Positions 1 through 5,523 of a stretch of DNA of 5,523 nucleotides are shown in pieces. The notes below the pieces were generated by a model that was not told where the DNA came from, searched no databases, and was given only the letters and a program-made list of their open reading frames with translations. Position numbers and translations under genes: made by a program. The DNA comes from Alphaproteobacteria bacterium. GTDB taxonomy: Bacteria; Pseudomonadota; Alphaproteobacteria; ATCC43930; CGMCC-115725. The stretch is taken from the NCBI GenBank assembly GCA_030039815.1, contig JASHUW010000045.1, forward strand, positions 1 to 5,523, given 5' to 3'. Numbering within the stretch: the first letter of the stretch is position 1; each line of letters starts with the position of its first letter.

Positions 1-1
1 G

Positions 2-1318
2 TGCCGGGCGGAGATGACCCCTGGCCGCGACCGCGACTGGAACGAGTTGGAAGCAGCGGCGAGGCCGGTGGATTGCGTACCGGTGCTGGCGACCGACCCG
101 CTCTACATCCTTTACACCTCGGGCACGACCGGCATCCCCAAGGGGGTGGTGCGCGATACCGGCGGCTACGCGGTGGCCCTCGCTTGGTCGATGCCGAACG
201 TCTACGGCGTCCGGCCCGACGAGGTGTTCTGGACCGCGAGCGATGTCGGCTGGGTGGTCGGCCATTCCTACATCGTCTACGCGCCGCTGATCCATGGCTG
301 CACCTCGGTGCTGTATGAGGGGAAGCCGGTTGGTACGCCTGACGCCGGCGCCTTCTGGCGGGTCATCGAGCAGCATAGGGTGCGGGTGTTTTTCACCGCG
401 CCGACCGCGTTCCGCGCCATCAAGCGCGAGGACCCGGACGGCAAGCTGATCCGCGCCCGCGATCTCAGCCAGTTCCGCGCGCTGTTCCTTGCCGGCGAGC
501 GGGCCGACCCGCCGACCGTCGCTTGGGCCGAGGAGATGCTGAAGGTACCGGTCATCGACCATTGGTGGCAGACCGAGACCGGCTGGCCGATCGGCGCCAA
601 TTGCCTCGGGATCGAGCGCCTGCCGGTCAAGCTCGGCTCGTGCACGCGCGCGGTTCCCGGCTGGGACATCCGCGTGCTCGAGGCGGAAGCCGAAGGCGCG
701 GCGGTCGAGGTGAAGAAACCCGGCGATATCGGCGCGCTGTCGGTGAAATTGCCGCTGCCGCCGGGCGCGCTGCCGACCCTGTGGCAGGCCGACGAGCGCT
801 TCGTTCAGTCCTACCTCTCTACCTATCCTGGCTATTACCAGACCGGCGACGCCGGGTTTATCGACGCGGACGGCTACATCCAGGTCATGGCGCGCACTGA
901 CGACATCATCAATGTCGCGGCGCATCGCCTGTCGACCGGAGAGATGGAGGAGGTGCTGGCGGCGCACCCCGATGTCGCTGAATGCGCGGTGATGGGTGTC
1001 GCCGACGCGCTGAAGGGGCAGGTGCCGTTGGGGCTGCTGGTGCTCAAATCCGGCGTGGCGCGGCCGGCGGTGGAGATCGAGGCCGAGGCGGTCGCGCTGG
1101 TGCGCGAGAAGATCGGTCCGGTGGCGAGCTTCAAGGCAGCGCTGGTCGTTGAGCGCCTGCCCAAAACCCGCTCGGGCAAAATCCTGCGCGGCACGATGCG
1201 CGCCATCGCCGACGGCGAGGATTATCGGATGCCGGCGACGATCGACGACCCGGCGATCCTCGGCGAGATCACGGAGAGCCTGAAACGGGTGGGGTATCCG
1301 CAGCGAAAGGACCCGTGA
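2..1318 (+). CDS. prpE: Propionyl-CoA synthetase (AMP-forming), 5'-truncated by the window edge
   Basis: Acyl-CoA synthetase of the acetate/propionate branch of the AMP-binding family. It activates propionate with ATP to propionyl-adenylate and then transfers the acyl group to CoA, in the cytoplasm. The frame is open from base 2, so the ATG at 14 is internal; full-length relatives are about 630 residues, so roughly 190-200 N-terminal residues lie outside. Counting from the ATG at 14: the phosphate-binding motif YTSGTTGIPKG is at 34-44, DHWWQTETGWPI at 182-193, YQTGDAG at 275-281, the hinge ARTDDIIN at 293-300, and the C-terminal PKTRSGKI at 383-390 with the catalytic lysine K389 (codon 1178-1180). 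DHWWQTETGWPI and the GHSYIVYAPLIHGC stretch (83-96) fit the PrpE/ACSS3 type better than acetyl-CoA synthetase. One oddity is Ala at 303, where NVxGHR normally has Gly. The stop TGA directly abuts the next ATG. Substrate choice is inferred from family resemblance. Confidence 0.9.
   Translation, partial: CRAEMTPGRDRDWNELEAAARPVDCVPVLATDPLYILYTSGTTGIPKGVVRDTGGYAVALAWSMPNVYGVRPDEVFWTASDVGWVVGHSYIVYAPLIHGCTSVLYEGKPVGTPDAGAFWRVIEQHRVRVFFTAPTAFRAIKREDPDGKLIRARDLSQFRALFLAGERADPPTVAWAEEMLKVPVIDHWWQTETGWPIGANCLGIERLPVKLGSCTRAVPGWDIRVLEAEAEGAAVEVKKPGDIGALSVKLPLPPGALPTLWQADERFVQSYLSTYPGYYQTGDAGFIDADGYIQVMARTDDIINVAAHRLSTGEMEEVLAAHPDVAECAVMGVADALKGQVPLGLLVLKSGVARPAVEIEAEAVALVREKIGPVASFKAALVVERLPKTRSGKILRGTMRAIADGEDYRMPATIDDPAILGEITESLKRVGYPQRKDP
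1305..1311 (+). promoter_or_regulatory. Ribosome binding site for the 1319 gene
   Basis: GAAAGGA lies 7 bases before the ATG at 1319 and sits inside the last codons of prpE. It supports the ATG at 1319 as a true start and suggests translation coupled to prpE. No promoter-like gap exists between the two genes. Confidence 0.5.
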
Positions 1319-1966
1319 ATGTCCAACGCTGAAACGCCGTCAACGGAACAGAGCACTCGCTGGCGAACATGGGTCAATGCGAATACGGTTATTGCGACTG
1401 GAACAATAGCATCCGTCGTCGTCGCTATATTTGCTGTTATAAGTGCAAAGCACGCTGAAAATATTGCGACCGAGCAGGTTAATGCAGCTTATTTCAGTAA
1501 TTTGTACAGTAAGCAAGTGGAAGCATACGCCGGCTTGTTTTTCCAAATAAACGACTTCAGAACTCAATTTATTCGCAGCGAAGATATAATCGCTTCAGAC
1601 GATACACAAAATGACCTGGAGATGATCAGGAAGACCCTTCACGAACGCAAGCCAGCTTACCTTCAGCAGGTTTATCAGGTCATGGGAAAAGTTATTTCCG
1701 CCAAATTGGTGTCACCACAAGCATTAGATATGCCATTACAAGTGATATTAGATGAGGTAGCGAATATGCGATCTACGATCAAGGATTATGCCGATCGAGA
1801 TAATCCAACCGCGGCCGACCTAGCCAAGTTCAAGCGGGATTTCGAAGAGCAAGCACGAACACTGAAAACATCTTACGAACAATTGACCACTTGCGTGCAT
1901 TCTATCTTCATCGGTGGTCGCCCGCTCAACGAGGACACGATTAAATCTTGCGCGCTTTCTCCATAA
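1319..1966 (+). CDS. Unknown protein with one N-terminal membrane segment; low-GC gene
   Basis: I do not recognise this 215-residue protein. A polar N-terminus with R14 and R16 is followed by one hydrophobic segment at about residues 22-43, rich in Val, Ile and Ala. The rest is a mostly hydrophilic, helix-prone domain. Residues 160-190 are rich in Lys, Glu and Arg and may form a coiled coil. Two cysteines, C192 and C211, lie near the C-terminus; they could form a disulfide if that part is periplasmic, which is inference. There is no signal peptidase site that I would trust, so a single-pass anchored protein is the likeliest reading. The start is favoured by GAAAGGA 7 bases upstream. The ATG follows the prpE stop with no spacer, implying co-transcription. 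GC in hand-counted lines is 43%, 42% and 38%, rising to 55% near the end, against 63-72% in prpE. Codons TTA and ATA, rare in such genomes, occur together near 1726-1750. Both points suggest foreign origin. Confidence 0.75.
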   Translation: MSNAETPSTEQSTRWRTWVNANTVIATGTIASVVVAIFAVISAKHAENIATEQVNAAYFSNLYSKQVEAYAGLFFQINDFRTQFIRSEDIIASDDTQNDLEMIRKTLHERKPAYLQQVYQVMGKVISAKLVSPQALDMPLQVILDEVANMRSTIKDYADRDNPTAADLAKFKRDFEEQARTLKTSYEQLTTCVHSIFIGGRPLNEDTIKSCALSP

Positions 1967-2007
1967 TACGACGCGTGAAACGGTGGCGCTGCCAACGGAG
2001 GCGCGGG
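1967..2007. other. Short convergent gap between the unknown gene and leuB
   Basis: These 41 bases separate two genes that face each other. The only structure seen is a stem of 4 pairs with a 3-base loop (TGGC at 1984-1987 with GCCA at 1991-1994). No T-run follows it on either strand, so no intrinsic terminator is called. Confidence 0.5.
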
Positions 2008-3123
2008 CTAAACCGCCTTTTCCAATTGCCCGAGAACCGCGTCGCCCATCGAGCGGGTCGAGACGCGGGTCCCGCCGGCGCGGGCGATGTCGCCGGTGCG
2101 GATGCCCGCGCCGAGCGTGTCGCGCACCGCCTTCTCGACGAGATCGGCCTCGTCGCCAAGGTCGAACGAATAGCGCAGCATCATCGCGAAGCTGAGGATG
2201 CAGGCGAGCGGGTTGGCGACATTCTGCCCGGCAATGTCGGGGGCGCTGCCATGCACCGGCTCGTAGAGTGCCTTGCGCCGCCCGCTGGCGTCGGCCGCGC
2301 CCAATGATGCGGAAGGCAGCATGCCGAGCGACCCGGTCAGCATCGCCGCGCAATCCGACAAGAGATCGCCGAACAGGTTGCTGGTGACGATGACGTCGAA
2401 CTGTTTCGGCGCGCGCACCAGCTGCATCGCACAATTATCGGCGTACATGAACGAGAGTTCGACGTCGGGGTAGTCGGCCTTTACACGATTGGCCACCTCG
2501 CGCCACAGCACGCCCGATTCCATGACGTTGGCCTTGTCGACCTCGCAAAGCTTTTTCGCCCGCTTTTGCGCCAGCTCGAACGCCGCGCGCACGACGCGCT
2601 CGATTTCGGCTTCGGTATAGACCTCGGTGTTGATCCCGCGGCGCGTGCCGTCGGGCAGGGTCTCGATGCCGCGCGGATCGCCAAAATAGATGCCGCCGGT
2701 CAGCTCGCGGACGATCAGCAGGTCGAGGCCGGCGACCAGTTCGCGCTTGAGGCTGGAGGCGTCGGCCAACGCCTCGAACACCTGCGCCGGGCGCAAATTG
2801 GCGAACAGGTCCATCTCCTTGCGCAGCTTCAAGAGGCCGCGCTCGGGTTGCAGCTCGAACGGCAGCTTCTCCCATTTCGGCCCGCCGACTGAGCCGAACA
2901 GCACCGCGTCCGCGGCTTGCGCTTTCGCGAGCGTTGCGTCGGTCAGCGGCACGCCGTCGGCGTCATAGGCGCTGCCGCCGACGAGGCCTTCGGTGACGTC
3001 AAAGCTCGCGATATGCTTTTTGTCAAAGAACTCCATCACGCGCATCACTTCGCGCATGATCTCCGGGCCGATGCCGTCTCCCGGGAGGACGAGCACGCTG
3101 CGGTTGGAATGCGATTGGGCCAT
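2008..3123 (-). CDS. leuB: 3-isopropylmalate dehydrogenase
   Basis: Cytoplasmic NAD-dependent enzyme that oxidises and decarboxylates 3-isopropylmalate to 2-oxoisocaproate, the third dedicated step of leucine synthesis. The protein has 371 residues from the ATG at 3123, a normal family length. Visible motifs: GDGIGPE at 15-21; LRKEMDLFANLRP at 100-112, with substrate-binding R101 and R111; VRELTGG at 138-144, with R139; Y146 in IYFGDPRG; DKANV at 196-200, with catalytic K197; YADN at 228-231, with D229; NLFGDLLSD at 249-257, with metal ligands D253 and D257; and the nucleotide-binding HGSAPDIAGQNVANP at 292-306. Roles are assigned by family pattern. A TTG at 3141 would add six residues, but nothing like a binding site precedes it. 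GGAGAG lies 10 bases before the ATG at 3123, so ATG is preferred. It is the last gene of the leuC-leuD-leuB run, separated from leuD by a repeat-bearing spacer. The stop is TAG. Confidence 0.97.
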   Translation of the reverse strand: MAQSHSNRSVLVLPGDGIGPEIMREVMRVMEFFDKKHIASFDVTEGLVGGSAYDADGVPLTDATLAKAQAADAVLFGSVGGPKWEKLPFELQPERGLLKLRKEMDLFANLRPAQVFEALADASSLKRELVAGLDLLIVRELTGGIYFGDPRGIETLPDGTRRGINTEVYTEAEIERVVRAAFELAQKRAKKLCEVDKANVMESGVLWREVANRVKADYPDVELSFMYADNCAMQLVRAPKQFDVIVTSNLFGDLLSDCAAMLTGSLGMLPSASLGAADASGRRKALYEPVHGSAPDIAGQNVANPLACILSFAMMLRYSFDLGDEADLVEKAVRDTLGAGIRTGDIARAGGTRVSTRSMGDAVLGQLEKAV

Positions 3124-3161
3124 GGGAAGCAGACTCTCCAAAAATGCTGCACGAGCAACTT

Positions 3162-3275
3162 GCGTCCTTCGAGACGCGCCTAGCGGCGCTCCTCAGGATG
3201 AGGATGGATAGTGGATGGCATCAAGAAAAACGCTTCATCCTAAGGTGCTTCGCGCAACAAAGCCTCGAAGGACGC
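3162..3275. repeat. Inverted pair of palindromic intergenic repeat units
   Basis: The leuD-leuB spacer (3124-3297, 174 bases) holds two copies of a palindromic unit of about 40 bases in opposite orientation: 3162-3201 and 3235-3275. The outer 12 bases match perfectly as an inverted repeat (GCGTCCTTCGAG at 3162-3173, CTCGAAGGACGC at 3264-3275). The inner ends match at 10 of 11 bases (3191-3201 against 3235-3245). The middles have diverged. The left unit also folds on itself: TCCT/AGGA, GAG/CTC and GCGCC/GGCGC enclose the loop TAGC (3165-3198). The right unit keeps TCCT/AGGA and GCTT/AAGC. The 33-base centre carries several GGAT words. The motif resembles dispersed palindromes I recall from Rhizobiales genomes (compare RIME and BIME-type elements). 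It could end or damp transcription from leuD into leuB or stabilise the upstream message; that is inference. Confidence 0.75.
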
Positions 3276-3297
3276 ACCAACGCCGCATCAGCGTGGT

Positions 3298-3930
3298 CTA
3301 AGCGCTCGCCTTTTGTGTCAGACCGAACTGCCAGGGCCGTTCCAGCTGTGCCTTGCCCTCATAGCTGGAGATGTCGGCGTTCTTCGCTTCGGTGAGGCCG
3401 ATATCGTCGAGGCCGTTGAGCAGGCAGTGCTTGCGGAACGCATCCAGCTCGAAATGCACCTTCTCGCCATCGGGTCGCGAGATGGTCTGGCTCTCGAGGT
3501 CGATGCTCATGACCGCGTTGGCGCCTTTCTTGGCGTCTTCCATAAGTTCGTCGCAGACTTCTTTCGGCACGGCGATCGGCAAGATGCCGTTCTTGAAGCA
3601 GTTGTTATAGAAAATGTCGGCAAAGCTCGGCGCGATCACGCAGCGGATGCCGAAGTCGAGGAGCGCCCAGGGCGCATGCTCGCGGCTCGACCCACAGCCG
3701 AAATTGTCGGCCCCGATCAGGATCTTGGCATGGCGATACGGTGCCTGATTTAGCACGAAATCCGGGTTCTCCGAGCCGTCCGGCCGGAAGCGGATTTCCT
3801 GGAACAGCCACTGCGCGAGACCGGTGCGCTTGATGGTCTTGAGATAGATCGCCGGGAAGATCTTGTCGGTGTCGAGATTGACGATCGGCAAGGGCGCGGC
3901 GACCCCGGTGAGCTGGGTGAATTTTTCCAT
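3298..3930 (-). CDS. leuD: 3-isopropylmalate dehydratase, small subunit
   Basis: Small subunit of isopropylmalate isomerase. With LeuC it converts 2-isopropylmalate to 3-isopropylmalate through a dehydrated intermediate, in the cytoplasm. The 210-residue length is normal for the proteobacterial form. It is the aconitase swivel domain: NLDTDKIFP at 18-26, GADNFGCGSSREHAPWAL at 73-90 (the substrate-contacting loop), and ADIFYNNCFKNGILPI at 104-119 all fit LeuD. The tail (about 180-210) is the usual variable extension. The ATG at 3930 is preceded by AGGAGG with a 9-base spacer and lies 13 bases beyond the leuC stop, so the two subunits are very likely translated together in matched amounts. The stop is TAG. 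I see no damage. Confidence 0.97.
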   Translation of the reverse strand: MEKFTQLTGVAAPLPIVNLDTDKIFPAIYLKTIKRTGLAQWLFQEIRFRPDGSENPDFVLNQAPYRHAKILIGADNFGCGSSREHAPWALLDFGIRCVIAPSFADIFYNNCFKNGILPIAVPKEVCDELMEDAKKGANAVMSIDLESQTISRPDGEKVHFELDAFRKHCLLNGLDDIGLTEAKNADISSYEGKAQLERPWQFGLTQKASA

Positions 3931-3939
3931 CGCGGCGTC

Positions 3940-3945
3940 CCTCCT
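3940..3945 (-). promoter_or_regulatory. leuD ribosome binding site overlapping the leuC stop codon
   Basis: On the minus strand AGGAGG lies 9 bases before the leuD ATG. The leuC stop TAG (3946-3944) overlaps it, giving TAGGAGG. A ribosome finishing leuC therefore stands on the leuD binding site, an arrangement that favours coupled translation of the two subunits. Confidence 0.8.
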
Positions 3946-5359
3946 AACCCAATTGCCGTACGTCGCTGAGTTTGCCGGTGACCGCGGCGGCGGCGGCCAT
4001 CGCCGGGCCCATCAAATGCGACTTGGCGTTCTTGCCCTGTCGGCCCTCGAAATTGCGGTTCGAGGTGGTGGCAACGCGCTCGCCGTTCATTGCCTTGTCG
4101 TTGTTCATCGACATGCACATCGAGCAGCCGGCGTCGCGCCATTCGAACCCGGCTTCGAGGAAGATGCGGTCGAGACCTTCCTCCTCGGCTTGGTGCTTGA
4201 CGTGACCCGAGCCCGGCACAACTAGCGCGGTGACGCCGTCAGCGACCTTGCGGCCCTGGGCGATCGCCGCGGCGGCGCGCAAATCCTCGATGCGGCTGTT
4301 GGTGCACGAGCCGATGAAGACGCGCTGCACCGGCACGTCCTCAAGCCGGGTATTTGGGCTTAGCTGCATGTATTGCAGCGCGCGCTCGACGGCGGCGCGG
4401 CGCAGGGGATCGTCGATCTGCGCCGGGTCGGGGACGCGACCAGTGACCGGCGCCGCCATCTCGGGATTGGTGCCCCAGGTGACATGTGGCGCGATGTCGG
4501 CGGCGCTGAGATGCGCCTCCTTGTCATAAGTCGAGCCGGGGTCGCTGGGCAGCGTCCTCCAGAAGGCGAGCGCCTGCTCCCAGGCCGCGCCTTTCGGCGC
4601 GTAGGGGCGGCCCATCATATAGGCGAAGGTCTTGTCATCCGGCGCGACGAGCCCGGCGCGGGCGCCGGCCTCGATCGACATGTTGCACACTGTCATGCGC
4701 CCTTCCATCGACATGTCGCGGAAGGTGCTGCCGGCATATTCGAAGACGTGGCCGGTGCCGCCGGCGGTGCCGATCTTGGCGATGATCGCGAGGATCACGT
4801 CCTTCGGGCTGACCCCGGTGCCGAGCCCGCCCTCGACCTTGATCAGCATGTTCTTGGCCGGCGCCTGGATCAGCGTCTGCGTAGCGAGCACATGCTCGAC
4901 CTCGGAGGTGCCGATGCCAAAGGCGAGTGCGCCCATCGCGCCATGCGTCGCGGTGTGGCTGTCGCCGCAGACGATGGTCATGCCCGGCTGCGACAAGCCC
5001 TGCTCGGGCCCGATGACATGGACGATGCCCTGGTCGAGGCTGGTGATCGGAAAATAGGGGACGCCGAACTCCTTGACGTTGCGTTCCAGCGTCTGGACCT
5101 GGAGCAGGGAATCCGGCTCGTCGATGCCCGCGACCCCGGCGGCGCGGTTGGTCGTCGGGATGTTGTGGTCCGCGACCGCGATCGTCTTGTCGGGTCGGCG
5201 GACGCCGCGCCCGGCAAGCTTCAGCCCCTCGAAGGCCTGCGGCGTCGTCACCTCGTGGATCAGGTGCAGGTCGATATAAATCAGGTAGGTGCCTTCGCCT
5301 TGCGGGGCGATGACATGCGCGTCCCAGATCTTGTCGAACAGCGTGCGTGGCTTGGGCAT
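3944..5359 (-). CDS. leuC: 3-isopropylmalate dehydratase, large subunit
   Basis: Large, iron-sulfur-bearing subunit of isopropylmalate isomerase, an aconitase relative that works with LeuD in leucine synthesis. The 471-residue length is normal (about 466 in E. coli). The N-terminus has LFDKIWDAHVI at 7-17 and YIDLHLIHEVTTPQAFEGL at 28-46. VADHNIPT follows at 62-69, and CGDSHTATHGAMGALAFGIG at 131-150 is the active-site stretch. The three expected cluster ligands are C352 in GSCTNSRIEDL and C412 and C415 in GCSMCMSMN. TSNRNFEGRQG at 432-442 supplies substrate-binding residues. The ATG at 5359 has GGGGAG (5372-5367) 7 bases upstream. The gene starts 22 bases after the rplS stop, leaving no room for a separate promoter with a leader between them. 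If there is a leu promoter, it must lie inside or before rplS. No leader peptide with leucine codons is visible in the gap. Confidence 0.97.
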   Translation of the reverse strand: MPKPRTLFDKIWDAHVIAPQGEGTYLIYIDLHLIHEVTTPQAFEGLKLAGRGVRRPDKTIAVADHNIPTTNRAAGVAGIDEPDSLLQVQTLERNVKEFGVPYFPITSLDQGIVHVIGPEQGLSQPGMTIVCGDSHTATHGAMGALAFGIGTSEVEHVLATQTLIQAPAKNMLIKVEGGLGTGVSPKDVILAIIAKIGTAGGTGHVFEYAGSTFRDMSMEGRMTVCNMSIEAGARAGLVAPDDKTFAYMMGRPYAPKGAAWEQALAFWRTLPSDPGSTYDKEAHLSAADIAPHVTWGTNPEMAAPVTGRVPDPAQIDDPLRRAAVERALQYMQLSPNTRLEDVPVQRVFIGSCTNSRIEDLRAAAAIAQGRKVADGVTALVVPGSGHVKHQAEEEGLDRIFLEAGFEWRDAGCSMCMSMNNDKAMNGERVATTSNRNFEGRQGKNAKSHLMGPAMAAAAAVTGKLSDVRQLG

Positions 5360-5366
5360 AGGCGTA

Positions 5367-5372
5367 CTCCCC
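5367..5372 (-). promoter_or_regulatory. leuC ribosome binding site
   Basis: GGGGAG on the minus strand lies 7 bases before the leuC ATG, within the 22-base gap after rplS. It fixes the leuC start at 5359. Confidence 0.7.
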
Positions 5373-5381
5373 GAAATCTAA

Positions 5382-5523
5382 TTATTGGGCGCTCTCGGCC
5401 GCGGCGGCGGCTTCGGCCTCGCGGCGCAGTTGCTCGCGCGAGCGCTCGGCGATGCGTGCCGCCTTGCCGGTGCGGCCGCGCAGGTAATAGAGCTTCGCCC
5501 GTCTGACGGCGCCGCGGCGCAAC
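5382..5523 (-). CDS. rplS: 50S ribosomal protein L19, C-terminal part (5' end outside the window)
   Basis: Only the last 46 residues are present; the gene runs off the right edge. The visible protein begins LRRGAVRRAKLYYLRGRTGK and continues AARIAERSREQLRRE. This matches the conserved C-terminal core of L19 (VRRAKLYYLRGR with GKAARIAE). L19 sits at the interface of the two ribosomal subunits. After the core comes a short tail rich in Ala and Glu ending in AESAQ, a variable extension in this family. The stop TAA (5384-5382) is followed after 22 bases by leuC on the same strand, so the two are probably co-transcribed. The reading frame and identity are clear despite the short length. Confidence 0.93.
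   Translation of the reverse strand, partial: LRRGAVRRAKLYYLRGRTGKAARIAERSREQLRREAEAAAAAESAQ

Noticed and set aside
1340..1567. Minus-strand frame of 75 codons opposite the unknown gene
   Set aside because: It has no binding site or recognisable motif. The plus-strand frame is longer and has a well-placed ribosome binding site and a coherent membrane segment.
1984..1994. Possible terminator hairpin between the convergent genes
   Set aside because: The stem has only 4 pairs, with no T-run on either side.
1820..2434. Open frame of 204 codons on the minus strand spanning the 3' ends of leuB and the unknown gene
   Set aside because: It overlaps leuB in another frame, has an Arg-rich low-complexity product, and crosses two well-supported genes.
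3124..3141. Alternative TTG start of leuB at 3141, adding six residues
   Set aside because: No binding site precedes the TTG. GGAGAG lies 10 bases before the ATG at 3123, and the shorter 371-residue product fits the family.
3196..3218. Cluster of GGAT words that could be a tandem repeat or regulator site
   Set aside because: The spacing is irregular and the cluster is short. It is adequately explained as the inner end and loop of the palindromic repeat pair.
3144..3395. Small plus-strand open frame of 83 codons across the leuD-leuB spacer
   Set aside because: It runs through the palindromic repeat and into the end of leuD on the opposite strand. It has no binding site and a composition that looks like repeat DNA.
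4373..5506. Open frame of 377 codons on the plus strand, opposite leuC and rplS
   Set aside because: It is a mirror of GC-rich codon bias in leuC. The product is rich in Arg, Gly, Ala and Asp without any recognisable motif, while leuC on the other strand carries all expected active-site residues.

Overview
The window looks like chromosomal DNA from a GC-rich alphaproteobacterium, most likely in or near the Hyphomicrobiales (Rhizobiales). This rests on the high GC of the recognised genes (60-72% in the 60-base lines counted by hand), on the order rplS-leuC-leuD-leuB on one strand, and on an intergenic palindromic repeat of a kind I recall from Bradyrhizobium/Rhodopseudomonas-type genomes. The assignment is inference; I ran no search.

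Layout: the left part reads rightward on the plus strand. It starts with the C-terminal two thirds of a propionyl-CoA synthetase (prpE type, cut by the left edge). Directly after its stop codon comes a 215-residue protein of unknown function with one predicted membrane segment. That second gene is clearly poorer in GC (about 38-43% over most of its length) and uses codons rare in its neighbours.

From 2008 to the right edge everything reads leftward on the minus strand. In transcription order this is the tail of rplS (ribosomal protein L19, cut by the right edge), leuC, leuD and leuB. The rplS-leuC gap is 22 bases. leuC and leuD are 13 bases apart, with the leuC stop codon inside the leuD ribosome binding site. 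leuD and leuB are separated by 174 bases holding an inverted pair of palindromic repeat units. leuB and the unknown gene converge across 41 bases with no convincing terminator.

Function: LeuC and LeuD form the two-subunit isopropylmalate isomerase (2-isopropylmalate to 3-isopropylmalate). LeuB oxidises and decarboxylates the product to 2-oxoisocaproate, the precursor of leucine. leuA is not in the window. The prpE product would activate propionate to propionyl-CoA and has no evident link to leucine synthesis. The recognised genes look intact apart from the two cut by the window edges. The points most worth a second look are the low-GC membrane protein gene and the inverted palindromic repeat inside the leu operon. 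I see no clear sign of a new multi-gene system.
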